The notes: generated from the letters alone by a model not told the origin. DNA of 64,000 nucleotides from Asticcacaulis sp. AC460 (GCF_000495795.1 NZ_AWGD01000011.1:62001-126000), one strand, 5' to 3'. Counted from the first letter of the stretch, positions 1-8,298 are shown. Numbers and translations: made by a program.

Positions 1-1285
1 CGTCCAGCCGCGGCAGGGTGATGCCTTCGAAGCTGTAGACACCGGCATCATAGGTCACCGGAATATAGGTGGCGTCCTGGAACGGCACGTACATCTTGAA
101 GACATGATAGGTCGGGGTCAACAGCATCTTGTCCTTGTCCGTCAGGATCATGGCCTGGAGGACATTAACCATCTGGGCGATGTTGGCCATGCGGACGCGA
201 TCCGAATGGCGGGCAAAGATGTTGATGTTCAGCGCGGCCAGGACGGCGTCACGCTGGGTGTTCTGCTGCATCAGGAAACCCGGATTGGTGCCCGGTGTGG
301 CGGCATACCAGGCGCCCCATTCGTCGACGACCAGGGACACCTTCTTCTCCGGATCGTACTTGTCCATGATGGCGGAATGGGTGGCGACCAGGGTCTCCAT
401 ACCCAGGGTGTCCTTAAGCATCACGGCATAGGTCTTTTCGCCGAAACCAACCGCCGGCTGCGACACCGGGAAACCGCCGCCGGTCGTATAGCTGTGCAGC
501 GACAGACCCTCGATGCTCCACGCCCAGCTACGGCCGGCAAAGGCCTTCATCACCGCCTCGGTATAGCCGGTGTCGCCGCCATTGGGGCCGACGGCGATGC
601 GCTGCATCGGCGCGGCCGGGTTGTAGTTGCGCACGAAACGCGAATACATCTTCATCTGGCTGACATAGAAGTCGGGCGTCATCCCCCCGCCGCAGTCCCA
701 GCTTTCGTTGCCGATGCCAACAAAGGGCACCTTGTAGGGTTCGGCGTGGCCGTTCTTCGCCCGCTCCGCACCGATGGCGTCTTCTGTACTCGACGTCATA
801 TATTCCAGCCATTCGGCGGCCTCGCCCGGCGTGCCGGAGCCGACATTGACCGAAACATAGGCCTCGGCGCCGACCTGGCCGGCAAAGTCCATGAATTCGT
901 CGGTGCCGAAGGTGTTGGGCTCGATAACCCCGCCCCAGTTGGCGTTCATCATCGCCTTGCGTTCCGGACCGATGCCGCGGCGCCAGTGGTATTCGTCGGC
1001 GAAGCAACCGCCGGGCCAGCGCACCACCGGCACCTTGATGGCCTTCAGCGCCGCGACGACGTCGTTGCGGATGCCGCGCGTATTGGGGATGGCCGAGTCC
1101 TTGCCGACCCAGATGCCTTCATAGATACCGCTGCCCAGATGTTCGGCGAACTGGCCGAAGATGCGACGGTCGATCTTCGCGCCGGGCTTGGCGGCATCGA
1201 TAGTGACGGTGACGCTGTCGGCGGCCTGCGCCGTACCGGACACGATGGCGAGCGACAATACGCCTGCGAGTGCGATGGACTTCAT
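1..1285 (-). CDS. alpha-N-arabinofuranosidase, GH51 (C-terminus outside window)
   Basis: The enzyme should release terminal arabinofuranosyl residues from arabinoxylan or arabinan after export. Reading leftward from the ATG at 1285, preceded by GGAGAGAAGC, it starts with a Sec signal peptide (MKSIALAGVLSLAIVSGTAQA) and then IDRRIFGQFAEHLG, typical of GH51. The acid/base glutamate is E194 in GIGNESWDCGG and the nucleophile is E322 in DEWGAWY. 428 residues are visible and GH51 enzymes usually run to about 500, so the C-terminal beta domain is cut off by the window edge. A LacI/XylR-type palindrome lies 36 nt upstream of the start codon and matches one before the GH3 gene at 53.8 kb, suggesting a shared pentose regulon. 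The family call is secure; the exact substrate is not. Confidence 0.93.
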   Translation of the reverse strand, partial: MKSIALAGVLSLAIVSGTAQAADSVTVTIDAAKPGAKIDRRIFGQFAEHLGSGIYEGIWVGKDSAIPNTRGIRNDVVAALKAIKVPVVRWPGGCFADEYHWRRGIGPERKAMMNANWGGVIEPNTFGTDEFMDFAGQVGAEAYVSVNVGSGTPGEAAEWLEYMTSSTEDAIGAERAKNGHAEPYKVPFVGIGNESWDCGGGMTPDFYVSQMKMYSRFVRNYNPAAPMQRIAVGPNGGDTGYTEAVMKAFAGRSWAWSIEGLSLHSYTTGGGFPVSQPAVGFGEKTYAVMLKDTLGMETLVATHSAIMDKYDPEKKVSLVVDEWGAWYAATPGTNPGFLMQQNTQRDAVLAALNINIFARHSDRVRMANIAQMVNVLQAMILTDKDKMLLTPTYHVFKMYVPFQDATYIPVTYDAGVYSFEGITLPRLD

Positions 1286-1320
1286 GCTTCTCTCCCAAGT
1301 TCAGCGTTTTCCACTGTTTG

Positions 1321-1334
1321 TGATAGCGCTACCA
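1321..1334. promoter_or_regulatory. XylR/LacI-type operator upstream of the GH51 gene
   Basis: TGATAGCGCTACCA is a near-perfect 14-bp palindrome centred on AGCGCT. It resembles the operator I recall from the Caulobacter xylX promoter (TGTTAGCGCTACCA). It lies 36 nt from the GH51 start codon, almost the same distance as the related TGGTAGCGTTACCA from the GH3 gene. The site is visible; assignment to a XylR-like repressor is inference, and that regulator is not in this window. Confidence 0.65.
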
Positions 1335-1398
1335 CGGACAGGCCAAGATGAAAAGAGATTTGTCCGACTTTTGGCAGTGGCCACAACGAGATGCCTTT

Positions 1399-1417
1399 AT
1401 TGTCAATGTTTGACAAT
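1399..1417. promoter_or_regulatory. inverted repeat before the ParD gene
   Basis: ATTGTCAA and TTGACAAT form perfect 8-bp arms around a 3-bp spacer, 47 nt before the ParD start. ParD proteins commonly bind palindromes in their own promoters, so autoregulation is the likely role. It could instead serve the divergent GH51 promoter. Confidence 0.45.
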
Positions 1418-1463
1418 TCGTGCCCGCACCCTATCCTTTTCCGGATCGTAAGGGAACTTCGCC

Positions 1464-1733
1464 ATGAGCATGAATGTAAACCTGACTCCCCGGCTTGAGG
1501 ACATGGTCCGTCAAAAAGTCGCCGGCGGCCTTTACAACAATGCCTCCGAGGTTGTTCGCGACGCCTTGCGCCTGATGGAAGCGCAGGATCGATTGCAGGC
1601 GGCAAAGATTGAAGCGATGAAGCTGGAAGCTCTTCGCGAAGATCTGCACGATGGGCTGGCCAGCGGCCCTGCAGGCGAATTGAACATAGAAGCCATTAAA
1701 GAGCGGGGACGCGCCCGGCTAAACCAACGCTAA
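1464..1733 (+). CDS. ParD-family antitoxin (ribbon-helix-helix), apparently orphan
   Basis: This 89-residue protein is of the ParD/CopG antitoxin type. The N-terminal NVNLTPRLEDMVRQKVAGG strand-helix-helix unit (about residues 4-40, including the YNNASEVVRDALRLME segment) binds DNA, and the C-terminal helices normally wrap the ParE toxin. The ATG at 1464 follows AAGGGAAC with good spacing. Normally parE overlaps or directly follows parD. Here the next gene starts 67 nt downstream and encodes a membrane protein, and I find no ParE-like frame on either strand nearby. It is therefore either a solitary antitoxin or the remnant of a lost pair. An inverted repeat at 1399-1417 may be its own operator. 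Confidence 0.85.
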   Translation: MSMNVNLTPRLEDMVRQKVAGGLYNNASEVVRDALRLMEAQDRLQAAKIEAMKLEALREDLHDGLASGPAGELNIEAIKERGRARLNQR

Positions 1734-1800
1734 GAGCGCATCGCGCCGCCACAGTTTTGCCTTAAAGCAAGGCTTCCCTTATCGTCACAGGGGGGAGACG

Positions 1801-2397
1801 ATGACAACCATCCTACAGACACCAGCCCAGGCGCCACCGCCCGAGGTTGCGTCAGGAAAGCATGGTGATGTCGTTTTTGTCTCCGATACCGATCCATTCG
1901 GCGGCTACTATTCCGGCTGGCAGACGCTGCTGGTCTATGGCTTGGCCTTGACCGCCACAATCCTCATCACGCGGCGCAACGGCCCGAAAGCCGGACGCAT
2001 GACGTTTTATCTCGGTCTTGTGGCGCTGGGGGCGCTTCAAATCGCGCCCTACCTGATCCTGCTGCCGCAAATGCGCGCCTACGGCATCACCCTTGTTTTC
2101 CAACTGCCTCTGATGCTCGCCCAGTCGGTCCTGGTCACCGGCTTCTGGCTGCCGGTTTTCTGGCTGACGACCCTACCGGGGAAATTCCAGCAAAAACTTC
2201 CCATCGCACTTGCCATATCCACTGTCGGCGCCGCCATCTTTTCGGCCTGCCTCAGGTTTCCAGCCTCCGGCATTCTCGACTTCGAGATACTCACGGCGCT
2301 GACGGTCGCGGCTGTCCTGGGCGGCATCCTGTTCGCCGTTCACGTGGTTTATCTGCTGGCGGCATTTTGGTTATCGAGGCGCCCTAAGCCAGCCTAA
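1801..2397 (+). CDS. hypothetical multi-pass membrane protein
   Basis: I do not recognise this 198-residue protein. After a hydrophilic N-terminus of about 40 residues it has around five hydrophobic segments (approximately residues 41-57, 68-87, 93-122, 134-150 and 160-190) and a short basic tail (SRRPKPA), consistent with an inner-membrane protein whose C-terminus is cytoplasmic. The start ATG follows a strong GGGGGGAG ribosome-binding site. It lies between an orphan antitoxin and a toxin-antitoxin pair on the same strand, but nothing in it resembles a known toxin or immunity protein. No catalytic motif is visible. Confidence 0.7.
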   Translation: MTTILQTPAQAPPPEVASGKHGDVVFVSDTDPFGGYYSGWQTLLVYGLALTATILITRRNGPKAGRMTFYLGLVALGALQIAPYLILLPQMRAYGITLVFQLPLMLAQSVLVTGFWLPVFWLTTLPGKFQQKLPIALAISTVGAAIFSACLRFPASGILDFEILTALTVAAVLGGILFAVHVVYLLAAFWLSRRPKPA

Positions 2398-2449
2398 CCT
2401 TTTCCACCTTGCAAGCGAAGCCCTGAGATTGACCCATTGGCAAAATTGT

Positions 2450-2467
2450 GTAAAATTCGAAAATTAC
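2450..2467. promoter_or_regulatory. palindrome upstream of the Phd-like/PemK-like pair
   Basis: GTAAAATTCGAAAATTAC is an 18-bp near-palindrome (GTAA..TTCGAA..TTAC symmetric) in an AT-rich patch ending 13 nt before the antitoxin ATG. This is where antitoxin autoregulatory sites usually sit. No clear Shine-Dalgarno lies between it and the ATG. Confidence 0.45.
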
Positions 2468-2480
2468 GCATTTTTGACAC

Positions 2481-2738
2481 ATGGTGACCGTTGTGCCCCA
2501 AACGCCCCTCGTTAAAGCGACCGATTTCAGCCGGAAGTTCGCTCAGTATACGACGGAAGCCGCCATCAAGGGCGTCGTTGAGGTGGAAAACCACAACCGC
2601 CTTATCGGCGCGTTTCTGTCTCCCGCGGAATATGCCAATTACCAACTCTGGAAGGCCCGGGAGCGCCAAGTCTCCCTGGTAAACGAACTTCCCGACGAAG
2701 TTAAGAAGCTGCTCGTTGAAGCCAAATACGGCGAATAA
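2481..2738 (+). CDS. antitoxin, Phd/YefM-like, of a PemK-type pair
   Basis: This is a small 85-residue protein. Its N-terminal half (VKATDFSRKFAQYTTEAAIKG...VVEVENHNRLIGAFLSPAEY) follows the Phd/YefM antitoxin pattern: a DNA-binding domain with the segment N-x-R-L-I-G-A-F-L-S-P-x-E-Y. A charged C-terminal tail (WKARERQVSLVNELPDEVKKLL) would bind the toxin. The stop is 5 nt before the GTG of the downstream toxin, so the two are co-translated. An AT-rich palindrome immediately upstream probably mediates conditional repression by the complex. An in-frame GTG one codon later is an alternative start. Confidence 0.75.
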   Translation: MVTVVPQTPLVKATDFSRKFAQYTTEAAIKGVVEVENHNRLIGAFLSPAEYANYQLWKARERQVSLVNELPDEVKKLLVEAKYGE

Positions 2739-2743
2739 GGCGC

Positions 2744-3178
2744 GTGAACTTTCCCGAACCCGTCGCGGGCCTCGTCGTCCGCTACAGCTACCTTTGGCAC
2801 GATGACAAAATCGCCGGCGCGGTCGAAGGATCGAAAGACCGACCCGCTGCCATCGTCATGCGTAAGGTGCAGGAAAATGGTCACCCCGATCTCGTCTTTG
2901 TGCTCCCGATCACCCATACCGAACCCAAGGCACCGACTGTCGGTGTGGCCATCCCCTGGGCTGTGGCGCGTGCCACAGGTCTGGACGATATCCCGCAATG
3001 GGTTGTGGTCAGTGAAGTCAATTATTTCAACTGGCCGGGCTACGATCTCCGTGCCGATCCGAAGACTGGCAGGATTGCGTACGGCATGTTGCCGAAGACC
3101 TTCTTCGGGGAGGTCCATGCCGCCATGGTCAGGCAGATTCACACAAAGGCTATGAAAACCAGCAAGCGCACAGAGTAG
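2744..3178 (+). CDS. PemK/MazF-like toxin
   Basis: This 144-residue protein starts at GTG right behind the antitoxin. It fits the PemK-like/MazF-like endoribonuclease fold: an early strand GLVVRYSYLW, then GSKDRPAAIVM (the conserved R-P-A segment), VFVLPITHTEP (the conserved PITH segment), and a later WVVVSEVNYFNWPGYDL segment. MazF-type toxins cleave mRNA. The protein is somewhat longer than MazF (about 110 residues) and lacks its exact catalytic triad positions as far as I can judge, so cleavage specificity cannot be stated. The pairing with a Phd-like rather than MazE-like antitoxin is an unusual combination but is seen in alphaproteobacteria. The gene ends 4 nt before the convergent TetR gene. 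Confidence 0.7.
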   Translation: MNFPEPVAGLVVRYSYLWHDDKIAGAVEGSKDRPAAIVMRKVQENGHPDLVFVLPITHTEPKAPTVGVAIPWAVARATGLDDIPQWVVVSEVNYFNWPGYDLRADPKTGRIAYGMLPKTFFGEVHAAMVRQIHTKAMKTSKRTE

Positions 3179-3181
3179 AGT

Positions 3182-3817
3182 TCACACCGACTTCACCGCG
3201 TCCGCCTTGCAGGCGAAATAGGTCAGGAAGACATCGATCGCGACATCGATATGGTGATGCAGTTGGGCTTCGCTGGGCGGCGGCGCCAGGTTCAGCACGC
3301 GCTTGAAATGCAGATCGCCGAAGATCAGGCTCTTCAGGATTACCGCTGCCTCGTCGACATCAGGGATCGCGATCTGGCCGCGGTCGTGCGCCGTCGTCAG
3401 AAGCGCGCGCATGGCCCGGCGGCCATTGCTTTCGATCGCCTCCTGGAACATCTGGGGCAGGTTCGGATTGCGCCGCCCTTCCTCGATGACCAGTTGCATG
3501 ATGTTGGTCCCCCATTCGGAGACAATCATGCCGACCATCTGGCGCGCGACGACGGTCAGGGACTGACGCAGGTCATCCGTGCCGATATGGGCTTCGAAGA
3601 CATCCGCCATCGCCTGGCACGACTCGCGCACGATGGCACCGAACAGCTCTTCCTTACTGCTGAAATAGGCGTACAGCGTCGCCTTCGATCCGCCCAGGCG
3701 GCTCGAAATCGTCGACATGCTGGCGCCGGCATAGCCGACCTCGAAGAAAACCTCGCGCGCCACCTGAAGGATACGCTCACGGCGCTGGTCACGGAAGTTA
3801 GGGGCAGGTGCGTCCAT
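3182..3817 (-). CDS. TetR-family repressor of the adjacent efflux pump
   Basis: The ATG at 3817 gives a 211-residue protein; a longer frame upstream would run through the operator and is rejected. The HTH lies at roughly residues 10-56 (RRERILQVAREVFFEVGYAGASMSTISSRLGGSKATLYAYF), the classic TetR signature ending in K-x-T-L-Y-x-Y-F. The C-terminal half resembles the AcrR-like C domain. It is divergent from the efflux operon. Two copies of CCGTACTGTACAGTT in inverted orientation lie between the two start codons and are the obvious binding sites. The repressor probably controls both itself and the pump, released by a pump substrate. Confidence 0.92.
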   Translation of the reverse strand: MDAPAPNFRDQRRERILQVAREVFFEVGYAGASMSTISSRLGGSKATLYAYFSSKEELFGAIVRESCQAMADVFEAHIGTDDLRQSLTVVARQMVGMIVSEWGTNIMQLVIEEGRRNPNLPQMFQEAIESNGRRAMRALLTTAHDRGQIAIPDVDEAAVILKSLIFGDLHFKRVLNLAPPPSEAQLHHHIDVAIDVFLTYFACKADAVKSV

Positions 3818-3829
3818 AAAAAAGATATA

Positions 3830-3844
3830 CCGTACTGTACAGTT
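3830..3844. promoter_or_regulatory. TetR operator, copy 1
   Basis: CCGTACTGTACAGTT contains the perfect 10-bp palindrome ACTGTACAGT. It lies 13 nt upstream of the tetR ATG and is repeated in inverse orientation 38 bp further on. Confidence 0.75.
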
Positions 3845-3882
3845 TCGCTTGACTCGTGGCGGACAATAGCGCAAAGAAAATG

Positions 3883-3897
3883 AACTGTACAGTACGG
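3883..3897. promoter_or_regulatory. TetR operator, copy 2
   Basis: AACTGTACAGTACGG is the exact reverse complement of the copy at 3830-3844. The two 15-mers therefore form one large inverted repeat (3830-3897) across the divergent promoter region. This copy lies 36 nt before the ATG of the outer-membrane component. Confidence 0.75.
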
Positions 3898-3933
3898 TTC
3901 ACCTTTTTGTGTTTTTGTTAAGGACACCTGGCC

Positions 3934-5406
3934 ATGCGATCCCTCCCCTCGCAGCCCCCCAGGCCAATTTCTAAGGCTTCTGGCGGCCTCTTTGCTTCCA
4001 CCCTGGCCCTGGCCTCGGTTCTCCTGGTCCTGGCGGGTTGCGCCAGCGTGCCGGATGCGACCACCACCGCGCCCATCGACCCCGCCTCGCTCGCCAGCGC
4101 GCAAACGCTGAAGGGTGAAGCCGGCGCCTGGCCGGAACAGGCCTGGTGGCAGGGCTTCAACGATCCCCAGCTCAACGGCCTGATGGACGAAGCCTTCGCC
4201 AACAGCCCCGACATGCTGGCCGCCGGCGCGCGCCTGAAGAAGGCGCAATCCTTCAGCAACCAGGTCAAGGCGGCCATGGAGCCCGACGCCAGCTTCAACG
4301 CCTCCATCCAGGAAACCAAGCAGAGCCTGAACATGGGCTTCCCGCCGGCGTTCAAGGACTTCCTGCTGGACGGCTACCATCCCTCCACCCGCATCACGGT
4401 CGAGGCCAATTACGATCTCGACCTGTGGGGCAAGAGCAAGGCCGCCGTCAAAGGCGCCGCCGGCCAGCAGAAGGCCGCCGAACTCGAAGCCGTGGTGGTG
4501 CGCCAGAACCTGGGCGTTGCCATTGCCCGCGCCTATGTCGAGCTGAACCACCTCTATGAGACGCGCGACTTCCTCGCCGATCTGAAGCACGGCGCCGACA
4601 TCAAACTTGAGCTTTACCAGGCCCGGGCCGATCGCCATCTCGAACCCCAGGACACCGTCCTGCGCGCCCGTGACGAACAGGCACAGGTCGCCGGCCGCAT
4701 CGCCGCCGTCGACGGCGCCATCGCCGCCCAGGGCCACCTGATCGCTGCCCTCGTCGGGGCCGGTCCCGACCGCGCCCTGACCCTGACCCGGCCGAACCTG
4801 GCGCCCGCCGACGCCTTTGCCCTGCCCGACGATGTCCATGCCAATCTGCTGGGCCGCCGTCCCGATGTCCTGGCCGCCCGCCTGCGCGTTGAAGCGCAAG
4901 GCCAGAACATCAAATATACCCAGGCCGACTATTATCCCGACGTCAAGCTCAGCGCCTATTTCGGCCTCCAGGCCATCGGCATCCCGAACCTGACCAATTC
5001 CGGTTCCGACATCGGCGGCATCGGCCCGGCCTTCAGCCTGCCTTTGTTCCACCAGAAGCGCCTGGACGCCGCCTACCGCTCCGCCGAGGCCGACTATGAC
5101 CTGGCCGTCGCCGACTACGACACCGCCCTGACCCACGCCCTGCAGGATGTCGCCGACGCCGCCAACGGCACGCGCACCACCTTGGGCCAGGTCACCGCCG
5201 CCCAGGCCCGCCGCGACGGCGCCCAGGACGGCTACCAGCTCAGCAGCGCCCGCTTCCAGCGCGGCCTGGCCACCAAGATGGACGTCCTGACCGCCCACGC
5301 CAATGTCGTTACCGCCGACAGCGCCCTCAGCGACCTGAAGGCCCAGGCCTATAACGACCGTATCAGCTTCATTGCCGCCCTGGGTGGCGGCTACGCCCCG
5401 AATTGA
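3934..5406 (+). CDS. outer-membrane efflux lipoprotein (NodT/OprM family)
   Basis: This TolC-like channel component forms the outer-membrane exit duct of a tripartite drug pump. It has 490 residues, the usual size for NodT/OprM proteins. The N-terminus has a hydrophobic stretch ending in a lipobox (VLAGCAS), so it is lipidated at the cysteine near residue 37. The two OEP repeats are visible as coiled-coil-rich halves, including LLGRRPDVLAARLRVEAQGQ and ALQDVADAANGTRTT. The start ATG at 3934 is preceded by AAGGA about 10 nt upstream. The next gene (the membrane-fusion protein) starts 11 nt after the stop, so the pump genes are co-transcribed under the TetR operators. Confidence 0.92.
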   Translation: MRSLPSQPPRPISKASGGLFASTLALASVLLVLAGCASVPDATTTAPIDPASLASAQTLKGEAGAWPEQAWWQGFNDPQLNGLMDEAFANSPDMLAAGARLKKAQSFSNQVKAAMEPDASFNASIQETKQSLNMGFPPAFKDFLLDGYHPSTRITVEANYDLDLWGKSKAAVKGAAGQQKAAELEAVVVRQNLGVAIARAYVELNHLYETRDFLADLKHGADIKLELYQARADRHLEPQDTVLRARDEQAQVAGRIAAVDGAIAAQGHLIAALVGAGPDRALTLTRPNLAPADAFALPDDVHANLLGRRPDVLAARLRVEAQGQNIKYTQADYYPDVKLSAYFGLQAIGIPNLTNSGSDIGGIGPAFSLPLFHQKRLDAAYRSAEADYDLAVADYDTALTHALQDVADAANGTRTTLGQVTAAQARRDGAQDGYQLSSARFQRGLATKMDVLTAHANVVTADSALSDLKAQAYNDRISFIAALGGGYAPN

Positions 5407-5416
5407 GATTATTGTC

Positions 5417-6520
5417 ATGTCCGACGCAAATCCCCCCGCCGAAACGCCCGTGTCCGCCGCCTCCCCCAAGGCCCGTTCGCGCCGCGGCCCGCTCTTCATG
5501 ATCTTCGGCGGTGTCGTCCTGCTGGCCGGCCTGGCCTTCGGCGCCTACACCCTGATCGAAGGCGGCAAGTCGGTGAAGACCGACAATGCCTATGTCGACG
5601 CGCCATCGGCCGCGGTGACCGCCCAGATCGCCGCCCTGGTCAAGCAGGCCGACATCCACGACACCCAGGTGGTCAAGGCCGGCGACGTCCTGATCGTGCT
5701 CGACGACACCGACGCCCGCCTCGCCCTGGCACAGGCTGAAGCCCAGCTCGACCAGGTCACCCGCCAGGTCAGCGCCTATTACAGCAACGACACCACCCTG
5801 GCCGCCCAGGCCAGCGCCTCGGCCGCCAATGTCGGCTCAGCCCAGGCCGCTTACGACAAGGCGCTGAAGGCCTATGACGACCGCAAGGCTCTGGTCTCGA
5901 TCGGCGCCGTCTCGGGCGAAGACCTCAACACGGCGAAAGCCGCCCTCGACCAGGCCGCCTCGGCCCTGACCGCCGCCCGCGCCCAGGCCCAGGCGGCCCA
6001 GGGTCAGCGCTCGGCCAATGCCGTGCTGATCTCGGGCGTCGGCGTCCAGGACAACCCTCAGGTCGTGGCCGCCCGGGTCAAGGTCGACCAGGCGAAACTG
6101 GATCTCGACCGCACCGTCATCCGCGCCCCGATCTCAGGCGTGATCGCCAAGAATTCGGTCGAGGTCGGCCAGCGCGTCCAGGTCAGCCAGCCTCTGGTGA
6201 CCATCGTGCCGATCGACAGCGCCTATGTGAACGCCAACTTCAAGGAAGTGCAGCTGAAGGACGTCCGCGTCGGCCAGCCGGTCGAGCTCACGGCCGACAC
6301 CTATGGCCACGGCGTCAAGTTCCACGGCAAGGTGGTGGGTCTGTCGTCGGGCACGGGTTCGGCCTTCGCGGTCATCCCGGCCCAGAACGCGACGGGCAAC
6401 TGGATCAAGGTGGTCCAGCGCCTGCCGGTGCGCATCGCGCTCGACCCGAAGGAGCTGAAGGACCACCCGCTTCGCGTCGGCATGAGCATGGAAGCCAAGA
6501 TCACCGTCAAGGGCAGCTAG
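5417..6520 (+). CDS. membrane-fusion protein, EmrA/HlyD family
   Basis: The periplasmic adaptor links the inner-membrane transporter to the outer-membrane channel. The ATG at 5417 gives 367 residues with one N-terminal transmembrane anchor (about residues 29-48, FMIFGGVVLLAGLAFGAYTL). The first lipoyl half follows (VKTDNAYVDAPSAAVTAQIAALV), then a long alanine/glutamine-rich coiled-coil hairpin (about 105-195). The second lipoyl half and beta-barrel are in LDLDRTVIRAPISGVIAKNSVEVGQRV and beyond. The VKTDNAYVDA motif is typical of EmrA adaptors that pair with DHA2 transporters. A palindromic repeat separates it from the transporter gene. Confidence 0.93.
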   Translation: MSDANPPAETPVSAASPKARSRRGPLFMIFGGVVLLAGLAFGAYTLIEGGKSVKTDNAYVDAPSAAVTAQIAALVKQADIHDTQVVKAGDVLIVLDDTDARLALAQAEAQLDQVTRQVSAYYSNDTTLAAQASASAANVGSAQAAYDKALKAYDDRKALVSIGAVSGEDLNTAKAALDQAASALTAARAQAQAAQGQRSANAVLISGVGVQDNPQVVAARVKVDQAKLDLDRTVIRAPISGVIAKNSVEVGQRVQVSQPLVTIVPIDSAYVNANFKEVQLKDVRVGQPVELTADTYGHGVKFHGKVVGLSSGTGSAFAVIPAQNATGNWIKVVQRLPVRIALDPKELKDHPLRVGMSMEAKITVKGS

Positions 6521-6529
6521 ACTCGCAAC

Positions 6530-6690
6530 ACCTCTTCTCCCGCCCCGTTTACGGGGAGGGGGGACCGCGAAGCGGTGGGAGGGGCTCTTACCGTCCGTGG
6601 AATAAGCCCCTTCCGTCTCATGGCTTCGCCATGATCCACCTCCCCCGGCCTCGGCGGCAGCCGAACAGGGGAGGAGAGCAGAAAAGAGCC
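6530..6690. repeat. GC-rich dispersed palindromic repeat (copy A)
   Basis: The 204-bp space between the adaptor and transporter genes of the pump is filled by a stem-forming repeat with CTTCTCCC at one side and GGGGAGGAGAG at the other, with inner hairpins (CCCCGTTTACGGGG; CATGGCTTCGCCATG). It belongs to the same loose family as the elements near 16.1, 22.8, 32.5, 40.5, 51.0 and 60.4 kb but is the most diverged copy. Confidence 0.6.
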
Positions 6691-6724
6691 TACGGCTCGT
6701 GTATATATTCAAGGACGCTCCCCA

Positions 6725-8275
6725 ATGTCCGCTGCCACGGCTCCGGCCGAACCCTACAAGGAACCCGTACAGCTCCAGGGCCTGACGCTCTGGCTATGCG
6801 GCATCCTCCTGGCGCTTGCCAACTTCGTCGCCATCCTCGACGTCTCGATCGCCAATGTCTCGGTGCCGCATATCGCGGGCTCGCTGGGCGTGTCGAACGC
6901 CCAGGGCACCTGGGTCATCACCTCCTACGCGGTCGCCGAAGCCATCGCCGTGCCGCTGACTGGCTGGCTGGCTATGCGTTTCGGCACGGTGCGCACCTTC
7001 TCGGTTGCCCTGATCGGCTTCGGCATCACCTCGCTGCTGTGCGGGATCGCGCCCAATTTCGAGACCCTGATCCTGGGCCGCATTCTGCAGGGCTTCTGCG
7101 GCGGCCCGCTGATGCCGCTGTCGCAAACCCTGCTGCTGACCATCTTCCCGAAAAAGATGCAGCCCATGGCCATGGCGCTGTGGGCGGTCACCACCCTGAC
7201 CGCGCCGATCGCCGGCCCGGTCCTGGGCGGCCAGCTGGTCGAGAATTTCGGCTGGGGTTCGATCTTCCTGGTCAATGTCCCCGTCGCCGTCGCGGCCGGC
7301 TTCCTGGTCTGGCGCGTCCTGTTCAGCCAGGAGACCCGGACCGTCAAGGCCCGTGTCGACGTGGTCGGCCTGGGCCTGCTGGTCCTGTGGGTCGGCGCGC
7401 TGCAGCTGATGCTGGACCTCGGCAAGGAGCATGAATGGTTCGAATCGGGCCTGATCATCGGCCTGGCCGTGACTGCCGTTCTGGGTTTCATCGCCTTCCT
7501 GATCTGGGAACTGACCGACACCAACCCCATCGTCAACCTGCGCGTCTTCCGCCACAGGGGCTTTGCCCTGGCCATGGTGTGCATGGCGATGATGATCGGC
7601 TCCTTCTTCGCCATCAATGTCATCGCCCCGTTATGGATGCAGACCAACCTCGGCTGGACGGCGACCTCAGCCGGCAATGCGGCGGGCCTGATCGGCATCC
7701 TGGCGATCGTTGCCGCGCCGATTGCGTCGCAGCTGGCGGTGCGGTTCGACCCGCGCAAGGTCATCTTCTGCGGCGTCATGTGGCTGGCCTTCATCACCTT
7801 CATGCGCTCCCAGGCGACGACCGATATGAGCTTCGGCCAGATCGGCATCTGGATCTTCCTGGCCGGCGCCGGCATGCCGTTCTTCTTCATGCCGCTGATC
7901 CAGGTCTCCATGGGCGCGGTCAACCCTGAGGAAACCGCTTCGGCGGCGGGGCTTCAGAACTTCATCCGCACCATGGCGGGCGCGGTAGCGACCTCCTTCG
8001 TGGCGACGGCGTGGGAAAACTCGGCCAATGCCAACCACGCCCGGCTGGCCGAGACCATGCCCAACGCCCAGGGCGCCATCGACCTCATAAGCGGCGGCGG
8101 CCTGTCGCCCCAGGCCGCCCTGGCGACGGTGAACAACATGGTCCAGGGCCAGGCGATCATGCTGGCGACGAATGAGATCTTCATGGGCGCGGCGGTGATC
8201 TTCGCCCTGTGCGCCTTCATGGCCTGGACCCTGCCCAAGCCCAAACGCGCCGCCGACATGAGCAACGTGCACTGA
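6725..8275 (+). CDS. MFS multidrug transporter, DHA2 family (EmrB type)
   Basis: This proton-driven drug exporter in the inner membrane completes the EmrAB-TolC-type pump. It has 516 residues with about 14 hydrophobic segments, as expected for DHA2. The sequence contains DVSIANVSVPHIAGSLG (the motif D1 region of TM1, with D and N conserved), GWLAMRFGTVRT (motif A) and LTAPIAGPVLGGQLVENFGW (motif C, antiporter signature). The start ATG follows AAGGACG. Substrates cannot be read from sequence. The TetR gene at the head of the cluster points to inducible export of a toxic compound. Confidence 0.94.
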   Translation: MSAATAPAEPYKEPVQLQGLTLWLCGILLALANFVAILDVSIANVSVPHIAGSLGVSNAQGTWVITSYAVAEAIAVPLTGWLAMRFGTVRTFSVALIGFGITSLLCGIAPNFETLILGRILQGFCGGPLMPLSQTLLLTIFPKKMQPMAMALWAVTTLTAPIAGPVLGGQLVENFGWGSIFLVNVPVAVAAGFLVWRVLFSQETRTVKARVDVVGLGLLVLWVGALQLMLDLGKEHEWFESGLIIGLAVTAVLGFIAFLIWELTDTNPIVNLRVFRHRGFALAMVCMAMMIGSFFAINVIAPLWMQTNLGWTATSAGNAAGLIGILAIVAAPIASQLAVRFDPRKVIFCGVMWLAFITFMRSQATTDMSFGQIGIWIFLAGAGMPFFFMPLIQVSMGAVNPEETASAAGLQNFIRTMAGAVATSFVATAWENSANANHARLAETMPNAQGAIDLISGGGLSPQAALATVNNMVQGQAIMLATNEIFMGAAVIFALCAFMAWTLPKPKRAADMSNVH

Positions 8276-8298
8276 GACATCACTCGGAACCTTCTCAA

